Assembly (NCBI GenBank): GCA_030562195.1
Contig: JAUJPP010000005.1
Coordinates: 16,789,106 to 16,853,105, forward strand
Length of the DNA: 64,000 bases
DNA from: Nipponacmea schrenckii
Taxonomy: Eukaryota > Mollusca > Gastropoda > Lottiidae
Reading direction: 5' to 3'
This document shows, in pieces, positions 55,721 to 64,000 of the stretch. Position 1 is the first letter of the stretch. The number at the start of each line of letters is the position of its first letter. The translations under genes and the position numbers were made by a program. Under the pieces are notes generated by a model. The model did no database searches. It was not told the DNA's origin and saw only the letters and a program-made list of their open reading frames with translations.

Positions 55721-57274
55721 ATGTACTGTTTGAACAATTTCTTTATTAACCAATCACAGTTAGACTCAACTTCCAACTTCAACGCACAACTTCCCCTCCT
55801 TGAACACAATGCGAACTCTCTCAGCCACATTATTCTAACACCTCAGGAAGTCAGGGATATGCTTCAAAATTCAGACACATCAAAAGCAATTGGACCTGGC
55901 AAATTAATAAAATCTGTGGCAAACAAAATAGCAATACCTCTATGTAACCTTTTCAATTTATCACTTACTTTAAAACATGTACCCGCTCTTTGGAAATCTG
56001 CAAACGTAACAGCTATCTTGAAAAAGGGTGATCCCACTGAATGTGGAAATTATAGACCAGTCTCTCTTCTTAGTGTTATAAGTAAGATTTTCGAAAAATG
56101 TATTTATAAGCATGTCTTTAACTTCCTGAAGAAAAACACTATCATTACTAATTTACAAAGCGGTTTCCTACACGGCGATTCAACAACATACCAACTAATA
56201 GATCTCTCGCACTTTTTGTCAAGCCATTGATCAAGGTCAATACACAAGGACAGTATTCTGCGACATCAGCAAAGCTTTTGACAGAGTCTGGCAAGACGGA
56301 CTCTGTCACAAGCTTGATGCTGCTGGCATCAGAGGAGACCTACTTAATTTGGTTTAAAAATTATCTCAGTGGTAGAACTCAGCGTGTAGTTGTACAAGGG
56401 GTCTCCTCGGATGTCAAAACTGTGCCTGCTGGTGTTCCGCAGGGTTCTGTCCTTGGCCCTCTGCTCTTTCTTATATATATATAAACGACATTGTTAACAA
56501 TATAAAATCAAATATCCGACTCTTTGCCGACGATACGAGCCTGTATATAAGAATGACCCGGTGGCATGTGCGACTGTCTTGAATAACGACTCAGAAATAA
56601 TTAACAACTGGGCCAAGACCTGGCTAGTCTCCTTCAATCCACTGAAAACTGAAACACTTGCACTTTGTACTAAGAAAACTCCACTTTTGCCAACTCTTAA
56701 TCTAAATAATGTACCTATTAAAGAAGTTATCTCACATAAACATCTAGGTCTGTCTTTTCAAAAAAACTGTCAATGGGATGTTCACATTAAGGAGATTTTA
56801 ACGAAAACTGGTCGGCTGGTCAAATGTCTGAGATCTATGAAATATCGTTTAAATAGAAAATCCCTTCATACCATCTATACCTCATACATATTTCCTCATT
56901 TTGATTACTGTGATGTCATTTGGGATGGGTGCACTGCCGAACTAACAGATGCTATAGAAAATTTACAATTAAATGCACTCAGAACTATAAGTGGAGCTGT
57001 AAGGAGGACTAGCCATGACGTCATATACAAGGAAACTGGTTTTATCACTGTACCGGAGAGACGAAGGCGGCATAAACTAACTACATTGTATAAAATAATT
57101 AACAACCTAACTACTATATATCTATCTGAATTAGTCCAATTTGAATCCAAACCATACAACTTTAGATCTAATAACAAACTTCAAGAATATCAATGCAGAA
57201 CTCAGCTCTTCTTTAACTCCTTTTTACCATCAACAATAACCTATCAGAAAAATTCAAAACTGTCGACTAAGTAA
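55721..57274 (+). pseudogene. LINE reverse transcriptase, broken by several frameshifts
   Basis: Frames 55721-56230, 56227-56484 and 56561-57274 are pieces of one RT. Motifs: [32 protein letters not shown] (first catalytic Asp, in a shifted frame near 56257), [17 protein letters not shown], then FADDTSLY (near 56523, reached only after a slip in a TA run at 56472-56482), and thumb HKHLGLSFQKNCQW, followed by FPHFDYCDVIW. The first 'M' at 55721 is not a real start; upstream is minisatellite. No function expected. Confidence 0.85.
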
Positions 57275-57310
57275 AATCTTTTAAAACACTACTTAAATCT
57301 CAAGATAATA

Positions 57311-57580
57311 ATGTCCCAAATGCATATTTATTTGGCAGCCGAAAATATCAGATTCTGCATTGCCGTTTGCGCCTGTAGTGATCTCAATGCCCATAAATTT
57401 CTTCGACATATTTCAGACAGTCCTGCATGTCACTGTGGACATCAATTTGAAGATACCGAACATTTTCTTCTACACTGCCCCTTACATTCGGATGCACAAA
57501 ACCAATCCATTTTACAGATTCAACCACCTCAACTGAGAAACTCACATTGCCTGCTACATGGAATCTGTCCAAATTTTTGA
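57311..57580 (+). pseudogene. LINE C-terminal zinc-finger segment
   Basis: Continues the RT protein after a short break. Contains LHCRLRLCSDLNAHK-like sequence in an overlapping frame and CHCGHQFEDTEHFLLHCPLH, the C-terminal C-C-H-C motif typical of this LINE group. Ends at TGA 57580. Confidence 0.75.
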
Positions 57581-57753
57581 AAAAGTTCACTCATTCCTAA
57601 ATATCAGCAGAAGATTCCAAGATTAAATCGTTAAATCGTCACTATTCATTTTTACTGCCATAATTATACTTAAATTCAACTTAATTCCACAAAGTTTTAA
57701 TTCTTTATAAATTCTCATCCTTTCTTTTGTATAATAGTATGTATGTATGTTAA

Positions 57754-58816
57754 GGGGGTTGACAACCCTAAACCTATGTACAAAAAATAGACGATTTCAA
57801 CCACTTCTTTTCCACCTATCTGAAATATTTAAATATCAATGGAAAGAGGGGACTTTCAGCTATCCAAAAATATAAAATTTATTTCTTTATGACATTTCAA
57901 CTTTAGGAAATAGGGTATGAAAGATGAACGAAAAAAACGTCAATTATTCCCTTAAAATTAGCATATCTACGAGGCTATTTAATATAGAAGGTTGAAATTT
58001 TGCACAACGCAAGTCTACATGTAACTCTACAAAATTACGTTGGCTTTTTGGAAAATTTTGTTTTGTTTTGAAGATATTGATAGAAATCAAAATTTTGCGA
58101 GTGCGAAAAATTGAATTTTTAAAAAACTATTCATTTTATAAAAAAAAAGCCAACGTAAAGTTATAGAGGACATCGTAAGCTTTAGCTGAAGCCAAAGTTT
58201 GTAAAAATCAGATAAATTGTAAGCGAGATATGCTTTTGGAAAAATGGCATTTTTTTTCAACATTTTGCAAACACATGTAAACCTTACGTAATTAACGACC
58301 ATGTTGTTAAAAGATTGTCTTTCATGCTGGAGAAATCTTTAAGCACCTTTTAGGCATCGAAATGCACCGATATCCACACAACTGGAGTGCTAAAACAATG
58401 GATTAGCACATGTCAAAACACCCCTACCCACCAATCATAAAATTTTCTTTGTTTACATGTGACGTAAAGATTTATGGGACATCACGTGACTTCTGGATTC
58501 CCCCGATACACAAACTCTTACTTCGCGTGCCGATATTAACAATAACTGACCGGCAAACGTAAAGAATGTTTATTTAGCCGATGCCGTTGTAATCACAAAT
58601 GTCAACTGACAACGTAATTTGTACGTCTACATAGAGGAATACCCCGTTTTGTTCTATAAATAGATTATCTTCACGGACGGATATCAGACGAACTACTGAA
58701 GCGATTGAGCTAAATTTTTTACTAGATGAGTTTCTTTTAATGCCAAATAGAATGGATATAAACTTAATACGTTTCTTGATTGAAATACACTTCGAACGAT
58801 AAGGTTGTCAACCCCC
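57754..58816. mobile_element. 1.06-kb non-autonomous element with 17-bp terminal inverted repeats
   Basis: Ends: GGGGGTTGACAACCCTA at 57754 and, in reverse complement, GGGGGTTGACAACCTTA ending at 58816 (16 of 17 match). It interrupts the 3' UTR of the LINE. The interior (for example AAAGCCAACGTAAAGTTATA near 58150) has no transposase; a 71-codon minus frame at 58087-58302 is not convincing. No clear target duplication (left ATGTTAA, right TCTTATC), so the superfamily is open. Confidence 0.7.
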
Positions 58817-58915
58817 TCTTATCACTTCAATTAATTGTATGTATATATGTTATTGTATTTCATCTAAAATTTTCAAATTGTTTTGTAATTGTGTATTTTT
58901 GGAAAAGGGTTATAT

Positions 58916-58927
58916 AGGCGAAAGCCT
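58916..58927 (+). promoter_or_regulatory. 3' UTR hairpin with GNRA-type loop in the LINE
   Basis: AGGCGAAAGCCT: a 4-bp stem with a GAAA loop, 40 bp before the AATAAA. LINE 3' hairpins of this kind are recognised by the element's RT in several families; that role is inferred here. Confidence 0.5.
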
Positions 58928-58998
58928 GTTCCCTAATCCATTTCTCTTATGAATAAACTATTGTTTACAAAAAAAAAAGAAAAAAAAGAGAAAAGAGT

Positions 58999-59130
58999 AG
59001 AGCTCAAGGTGAGGCAAAAGATGCATTAGATCAATTGTGTGACTACTTTAACTCAAACGAGGGTTCAGTTCCATGGCAATGGAAAATGTCAGAACTAGAC
59101 AGGTTGGCCAAAAAGTTTAAGCCCCACTAG
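58999..59130 (+). other. Unassigned 43-codon open tail after the LINE poly-A
   Basis: Codons run AQGEAKDALDQLCDYF then VPWQWKMSELDRLAKKF to a TAG at 59128-59130, composition unlike the AT-rich surroundings. It could be the 3' end of another mobile element's ORF or an exon; I recognise neither. No acceptor splice site is obvious because A-rich sequence precedes it. Confidence 0.25.
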
Positions 59131-59418
59131 ATGAAACAAATAGCTTGTGAAATATTTTCCTTTGTTATTTCTCAAAATAATCATCCTTTTTTAAATTACA
59201 CTTCTACACAGCTTTCTTTTCACTATATTTCTATCAACTTTCTCATTTACTGATTCATTTTGCCTCTAGGTTGATTCAACAATTATTGGTTATAGTTACG
59301 TAGAGTTAACTTTTTGACCAACCCTTGTATAATACCCACTCCTCTACCGTATTTAAAATGCCTTTAAAGTGATTGTAAAGAGGTTATCTAAACTTTTTAT
59401 GTACATTATGTATACATT

Positions 59419-59525
59419 GTTATACGCCCACACGTAAGAAATGGGCGTATATTGCAATCGTCTTGTCGGTCCGTCCGTTCACATTTACCTCATGCTGACT
59501 CTACAGGCTACAATTCCTTATGGAT
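59419..59525 (+). repeat. Pearl/Helentron-like head fragment, copy G
   Basis: TTATACGCCCACACGTAAGA, AATGGGCGTATATTGC, GGTCCGTCCG and the start of one core unit (GACTCTACAGGCTACAATTC). No tail follows. Confidence 0.65.
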
Positions 59526-59623
59526 TCTTTTGATTTTGATTTTGTGGTTCAGTGTTCAGTTATTCATGTTAATCAGTCACTGGATAGGTATAAATTTTTA
59601 AAAATTGAAAGATTGAAACATAC

Positions 59624-59826
59624 CATGTTTTCAGGAGGCGGAAAATTTGATCTACTGCGTTTTGCAGTTACAAAGTCCTTCAGGAACTGTAGAGGTTCAA
59701 AATGAAACCATGTGGTAACATACTTTTTGGCCTCGACCCCTGATCCACTTTTTAAATCTGCACCAACTTTTGCCCGTTCTCTATTAAATTGAGAAAGAGA
59801 GTTTATTTTTTTCGTCACTTCATTTT
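59624..59826 (-). CDS. MADF-domain protein, second half of the MADF domain (exon)
   Basis: Acceptor TTTTTTTATTAG before 59826; donor ATG then GTATGT after 59624. The peptide (TKKINSLSQFNRERAKV, DLKSGSG, YVTTWFHFEPLQFLKDFV) fits the second half of a MADF (Myb/SANT-like) domain, which normally reads K-x-x-L-x-x-x-[YF]-x-x-E-x-x-K, then KSGAG, then W-x-[YF]-x-x-L-x-F-L. The exon joins the exon at 60412-60562 in frame (phase 1). MADF proteins bind DNA; many are chromosomal transcription factors, others are accessory proteins of PIF/Harbinger transposons. Confidence 0.7.
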
Positions 59827-60411
59827 CTAATAAAAAAAGAAAATTATATATTAACCATGACGTGAAGGGCAATTTAATAATGTACTATATATATGAAATA
59901 ACAGTATTAATTATTTGAAAAAAATTGAAAGAAAACTATTTAAGAAGGTAAGACCGAAGACTGAAAACAAAATCAATAGGCCTAGGCCTACTGGTAAGAA
60001 CCAAATTGCTGAACATTCTTCTAGAGCTGTAAAAACACATTTTGAAGACATAATTTGTGCTTGGGTTTATATTTTAATTATTGAAAATGTATACATTCTA
60101 AGACACAATATATTCAACCAAAATTTGGGATATTTTTGTTGAAATTTCAGTGACGGAACTGGAAGTGTGTTCAGATCTAGATCTAAGCCTACTAGGTACA
60201 AGCAATTATATTTTTATCAACACGTAGATCTATCCGTTTTAAGACTATCAGTACTGTTTAAACTGATCTTCAAATCAACTTTTAACAAAACCGGCAACTC
60301 TCGATTACGTATACCGACGACCTTGCGAAAAAAGGAATTAATAAACAAACTGAGTTTCTGACATTGACTGACCGACATCGTTCGAGAGTGGTTTGAAGAC
60401 AAATTACTTAC

Positions 60412-60562
60412 CAGTTGTTTGTAATTCCTCTGCCATTCGTTCATGTACTAATTTCCGTAAAGGCTTATCCTTATAGTCTTTAATTAAAGTGTTATAAAGA
60501 CACGGGTTTTCTTCATATAGGCTAATTAACTTAGTAACATCATACACAGTGCAAATTTTTTT
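60412..60562 (-). CDS. MADF-domain protein, first half of the MADF domain (exon)
   Basis: Donor CTG then GTAAGT just below 60412; likely acceptor TTTTCATGCCAG above 60562. The peptide reads VTKLISLYEENPCLYNTLIK, DYKDKPLRKLVHERMAEEL: the MADF start signature L-I-x-L-Y-E-x-x-P-C-L-Y, K-D-Y. Splicing leaves G in the first exon and AA in the second, restoring a Glu codon and joining the two halves of one domain. No start ATG is in frame in this exon, so an upstream exon is expected, perhaps beyond the tandem repeat at 60575-61230. Confidence 0.7.
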
Positions 60563-60574
60563 CTGGCATGAAAA

Positions 60575-61230
60575 CGCATATTCCCAGGTCTGAAGGCACC
60601 ATGTGGTTAGGAATCTGCCAATCCATAAAAAATATGCCCCACCACCATCAGCTTGGACTGTTCAAAAATTGGCAATTTTTCAAAAATTGGCCATGAAGAG
60701 TCTTCATCACTGACTGACCAGTCACTTAGTTTGACATGAAAATACCATTATATTGGAATTTTTGGGATATTCACTGGTCTGAAGGCACTATTTAGTTGGG
60801 AATCTGCCAATTCCATCAAAAATAATGCCCCACCACCATCAGCGTGGATTGTTCAAAATTGGCCATTTTTCCAAAATTAGCCATGAAGAGTCTTCATCAC
60901 TGAAAATACAATTTCTTTGGAATTTTTGGGATATGCACAGGTCTGAAGGCACCGTGTGGTTAGCATTCTGCCATTTCCAGCAAAAAATATGCCCCATCAC
61001 CGTGGATTGTTCAAAAATTGACCAGTAACTAAGCTTGGCATGAAAATACTATTATACTGGAATTTTCGATATATTCTCAGGTCGGAAGAAACCATGTGAT
61101 TGGGATTTTGCCAATTCCATCAAAATGTCTGTCCCACCACCATCACTGTGGACTGTACAAAAATTGGACATTTTTCAAAACATTTCCTGGTTTAGGCACC
61201 ATATTTATCTCAAAATCTCACATTCCACTG
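60575..61230. repeat. ~160-190-bp tandem repeat, about 4 diverged units
   Basis: GGTCTGAAGGCACC-type motif recurs near 60589, 60778, 60941 and 61080. Shared parts: TCTGCCAATTCCATCAAAAA, ATGCCCCACCACCATCAGC, TTCAAAAATTGGCCATTTTT, GAAGAGTCTTCATCACTGA. No coding. From 61231 to the gap there is no recognisable gene. Confidence 0.8.
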
Positions 61231-61657
61231 AATAAAGAGTACCAATAGTTTTATTAAAAACTTCGCTTTTTATCATAAAATTGTAATTCATAATAAGATT
61301 CTTTACTTTGTACACATCAAGTGGCCGGCCATAAAAATTGGTCATTGGCCACAAACATTTTATTTATTTGAGTCTCGCAAGAATTTGCGTGACCTAGCAA
61401 CGTGGCGTCGTCGTTATTTCTATTCTGTGTTGAATGTGATATGTTTTAATGCAAGTGTCATTTGTCGCGTGTTATATATGTCTTATGTAATATGTTATAT
61501 GGTATGTATATATATGACAAAAGTTTAATGTTAAGCGTTTTACGACAGACTATATCTAGCAAAAGTTATAAGTAAAAGGTTTAATGTAATAATGCAACAT
61601 CAAACTTTGTACATTTAGCACGAAACATCTGACTTCTTACTTATGTCTTATGCATTA

Positions 61658-62157
61658 NNNNNNNNNNNNNNNNNNNNNNNNNNNNNNNNNNNNNNNNNNN
61701 NNNNNNNNNNNNNNNNNNNNNNNNNNNNNNNNNNNNNNNNNNNNNNNNNNNNNNNNNNNNNNNNNNNNNNNNNNNNNNNNNNNNNNNNNNNNNNNNNNNN
61801 NNNNNNNNNNNNNNNNNNNNNNNNNNNNNNNNNNNNNNNNNNNNNNNNNNNNNNNNNNNNNNNNNNNNNNNNNNNNNNNNNNNNNNNNNNNNNNNNNNNN
61901 NNNNNNNNNNNNNNNNNNNNNNNNNNNNNNNNNNNNNNNNNNNNNNNNNNNNNNNNNNNNNNNNNNNNNNNNNNNNNNNNNNNNNNNNNNNNNNNNNNNN
62001 NNNNNNNNNNNNNNNNNNNNNNNNNNNNNNNNNNNNNNNNNNNNNNNNNNNNNNNNNNNNNNNNNNNNNNNNNNNNNNNNNNNNNNNNNNNNNNNNNNNN
62101 NNNNNNNNNNNNNNNNNNNNNNNNNNNNNNNNNNNNNNNNNNNNNNNNNNNNNNNNN
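61658..62157. other. Assembly gap (500 N)
   Basis: Exactly 500 N. Exons downstream of the GH26-like gene may be hidden here. From 62158 to 62690 no gene is recognised. Confidence 0.99.
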
Positions 62158-62809
62158 GGTGTTTGGAAATTAGAGCCCCATTTTTCATAGAATAGATCAA
62201 ATACAAAAACGAAAGTTATAACAAGAAACTGAAGGGCAATATTATGGTATAACTCATTTCTTTACTATATTCAACGCAATTTACGTTTTGTCATTAGATG
62301 GAAGAAACAAATTCTGATGACGACAAATTGTGCTATGTACCTTGTTATTTAAGAAGTGTGTTATATTATTCTATCCGCTTCTAAATGTCGTTCAAATAAT
62401 TAAAACAATGAAATATAATTTAGAAAGAGCATTCATTAACGTTTCTCTAAGAGTATATTATATTATTATGTTTTTGGGAGGCCTCCATATGCCTGTGCTA
62501 CAACATTCATTCCCCAAAGGTGCTTAATCACGCAAACACCAACAGTTTGATCACAGCTTTTTTTACGATTCACTGAAAAGGAAACCTCTCAAGAATGCAA
62601 GTTGTGTTACAGGCAAGAGGTGGCCACACAAAATAGTTACTAGTCAGAGATAAACTTAAATGATTACTTGTTCTGAGAATCTTTTTGAGTTTACTCAGGT
62701 AGGCCAACTTCAGGAAATGCTGCACCCATTCTGGATTCGGGACCCAGTCTCTGGTTTGAATTCAAACTAGCATCACTTCGATAAAAATAGGTATCTGTCC
62801 TACCTGTTG

Positions 62810-63003
62810 CCAAATTACCAAAATGCCAAGTCATCGCAATCACCATCCCTCGAGCATAGGCACTTTGAGACAAGTAACTTTGTAAAGCCAACCATTGAGG
62901 ATCCAGTTGAAAAAATTCAAATCCAACGAAGGAGGGAAAAATATCCAGATACTAATTTGACGTCACTTAGTTCGTCGGTTATATTACGGGAGACCATTGT
63001 GTT
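62810..63003 (-). CDS. GH26-like glycoside hydrolase, exon with SDVK and WH motifs
   Basis: Acceptor TATATTTTCTTCAG above 63003 and donor CAACAG then GTAGGA near 62810. Read on the minus strand: NITDELSDVKLVSGYF, then after a one-base slip in a T run (near 62937) PSFVGFEFFQLDPQWLALQS, then YARGMVIAMTWHFGNLAT. In family GH26 (beta-mannanase and related) the order is LFGH, S-D-V-K-x-V-[TS]-G-x-[YF]-P-A-V-x-G-[WF]-[DE], then a G-G-I/M-V turn and W-H-x-x-N. The order fits well. The catalytic acid/base and nucleophile regions lie further on and are not in the window, so the substrate cannot be inferred. The frameshift means either assembly error or pseudogene. Confidence 0.5.
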
Positions 63004-63357
63004 CTGAAGAAAATATAAGAATAAGAATAAGAAATTTATCCCCATCAAAATGCAATCGAGATTTACCTAAACACAACAGTGAACATAAAAGGATGATATC
63101 TTAAATAGCACAGTCTGCATTCATAAATCCCCCAAAAATATACGTCGCGGTCAATCGGAAAAAACTCATTCGTCAATTTCCAGTGTTCCCGTAATGTTGT
63201 ATTACTATGTTTAAAGGAAACGTTTATCTATAGTTCAGAATAAACCCACCCAATGCGAGTTTGGTTTGATTGCAACAGCAATTAAAGACCGACAGCAAGC
63301 TCATTTGGGAAACACGGCTTAATAACTTTACCTGTCCATACATTTAAAAAAAAACAA

Positions 63358-63563
63358 TCAAAAAATCCCTATAGTAAATTTCCAAGGTTGAAATCCTTTA
63401 TAATCTTTAAAAGTTTCATAGGGAGGGATTCCACCAGAAATACCACTTTGTGTCGTTGCCTTATGACCAAATAGAAAATGGTTCGGGTCTCTGGCGAGTG
63501 TATAAAGACCCATATAGAGGTCTTTGGTCTCCTCTGTGGCTTTCATATCAATTGGGCCTGGAG
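63358..63563 (-). CDS. GH26-like glycoside hydrolase, upstream exon with FLFGH motif
   Basis: Acceptor CCTGCAG (63564) or CTCCAG (63558). The peptide reads GPIDMKATEETKDLYMGLY, TLARDPNHFLFGHKATTQSG and ends GFQPWKFTIGIF before a stop at 63358. 'P-x-x-x-x-T-x-x-L-[YF]-x-x-L ... LFGH' is the N-terminal signature of GH26 domains. The 3' boundary is uncertain: no donor gives a phase match to the next exon without a frame correction (candidates are GTATTT near 63450 and GTAAAG near 63331). It lies 350 bp upstream of the exon at 62810-63003 on the same strand. From 63564 to 64000 no further exon is recognised. Confidence 0.45.
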
Positions 63564-64000
63564 CTGCAGGGCATCTTATGTAAGTAGCCTAATACATCCC
63601 AATATTAAAAGGAAACGCACCCATACATCCTGAAAATAGATGAGGTATGTTTTAAATTACCAATTACATTTCATACTGCTCAAGATATATAAACAAACGC
63701 GACGTTTCAACAATTTAATTTTCATAACATAGAATTAATCCAAGATAATCAAAATTACCATCACCTTGTTATTTCAATGTTACGTGGTTTCGTGAGTGGC
63801 AGATGGTTATTAATTTGTCATTGGGATAATAATAGCATACCGATAACGAATTGTGGGTAGGTGAAACCCAAAGTAGAGCAATATGACAGTCGTTTTGAGT
63901 TTTTCTATCCTACAGTACTTTAACTTATCAAGAAACGAATCAGCCAATACACACAATGACTGGTCATGGCTACAGCCTATTTGAAATGCCGTTTTCATTG

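Larger units (their letters stand above)
52700..58985 (+). mobile_element. Second LINE (CR1/L2/jockey-like), decayed
   Basis: Plus-strand order: ORF1 (52723-53638), AT-rich 96-bp minisatellite (53690-55575), reverse transcriptase pieces (55721-57274), C-terminal finger (57311-57580), 3' UTR with a small hairpin, AATAAA at 58952 and a poly-A-rich end at about 58969. The endonuclease part expected between ORF1 and RT is absent; the minisatellite takes its place. RT motifs ([43 protein letters not shown]) and lack of an obvious RNase H fit the CR1/L2/jockey group. A 1.06-kb TIR element interrupts the 3' UTR. Confidence 0.8.

Noticed and set aside
58087..58302. 71-codon minus frame inside the 1.06-kb TIR element
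   Set aside because: Not transposase-like and AT-rich; too short and unsupported.
63810..63998. 62-codon minus frame at the window end, possible first exon of the GH26-like gene
   Set aside because: No signal peptide or splice donor in a fitting phase that I could support.

Overview
The window is animal nuclear DNA, most likely from a bivalve or other mollusc. Genes are split by consensus splice signals, base composition is AT-rich, and there are three 500-N scaffold gaps. It holds APE-type LINEs, BEL/Pao LTR elements, a tRNA-derived SINE, piggyBac-, Harbinger- and DIRS-like remnants. At least eight copies belong to a repeat family with a palindromic GTCC-rich head, a core of ~160-bp tandem units and a tail with a CTTGCC/GGCAAG hairpin. 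That architecture matches the non-autonomous 'pearl'/Helentron-like elements known from bivalves. Nothing suggests a bacterial or viral genome.

Layout. 1-4.8 kb: the tail of a DIRS-like reverse transcriptase, then a long intronless minus-strand gene joining a Tudor-like domain, a frame-broken 11-residue repeat tract, zinc fingers, a tyrosine-recombinase fold and a C-terminal Myb/SANT-like domain. 4.8-10.4 kb: a 52-bp satellite in which most units carry a splice-donor-like motif, a piggyBac-type MITE and a 333-bp satellite. 10.4-22.7 kb: no recognisable gene, but an 830-bp tandem duplication, a long hairpin, ~0.5-kb inverted arms around a 3-kb core, a SINE and an element with 450-bp direct terminal repeats. 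22.75-27.2 kb: a near full-length minus-strand LINE. 29.0-45.1 kb: a four-level nest, with an outer pearl element holding an old minus-strand BEL/Pao element, whose reverse transcriptase is split by a second pearl element, which is itself split by a young BEL/Pao element. 45.1-46.8 kb: an internally deleted relative of the first gene. 46.8-51.7 kb: more pearl elements and duplicated flanks. 51.3-60.6 kb: minus-strand exons of a MADF-domain protein, with a Harbinger relic and a decayed LINE on the plus strand between them. 60.6-61.2 kb: a ~190-bp tandem repeat. 62.8-63.6 kb: two exon-like pieces resembling a family GH26 glycoside hydrolase.

The host genes with some support are the MADF gene and the GH26-like gene, both on the minus strand. 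The rest is mobile or repetitive DNA in different states of decay. The recombinase-like gene is the most unusual: it has the conserved residues of a tyrosine recombinase except one histidine, domains uncommon in that family, and a decayed relative 41 kb away, so it is either an undescribed transposon family or a captured recombinase. Many reading-frame breaks fall in homopolymers or short repeats, so some 'pseudogene' calls could be assembly errors.
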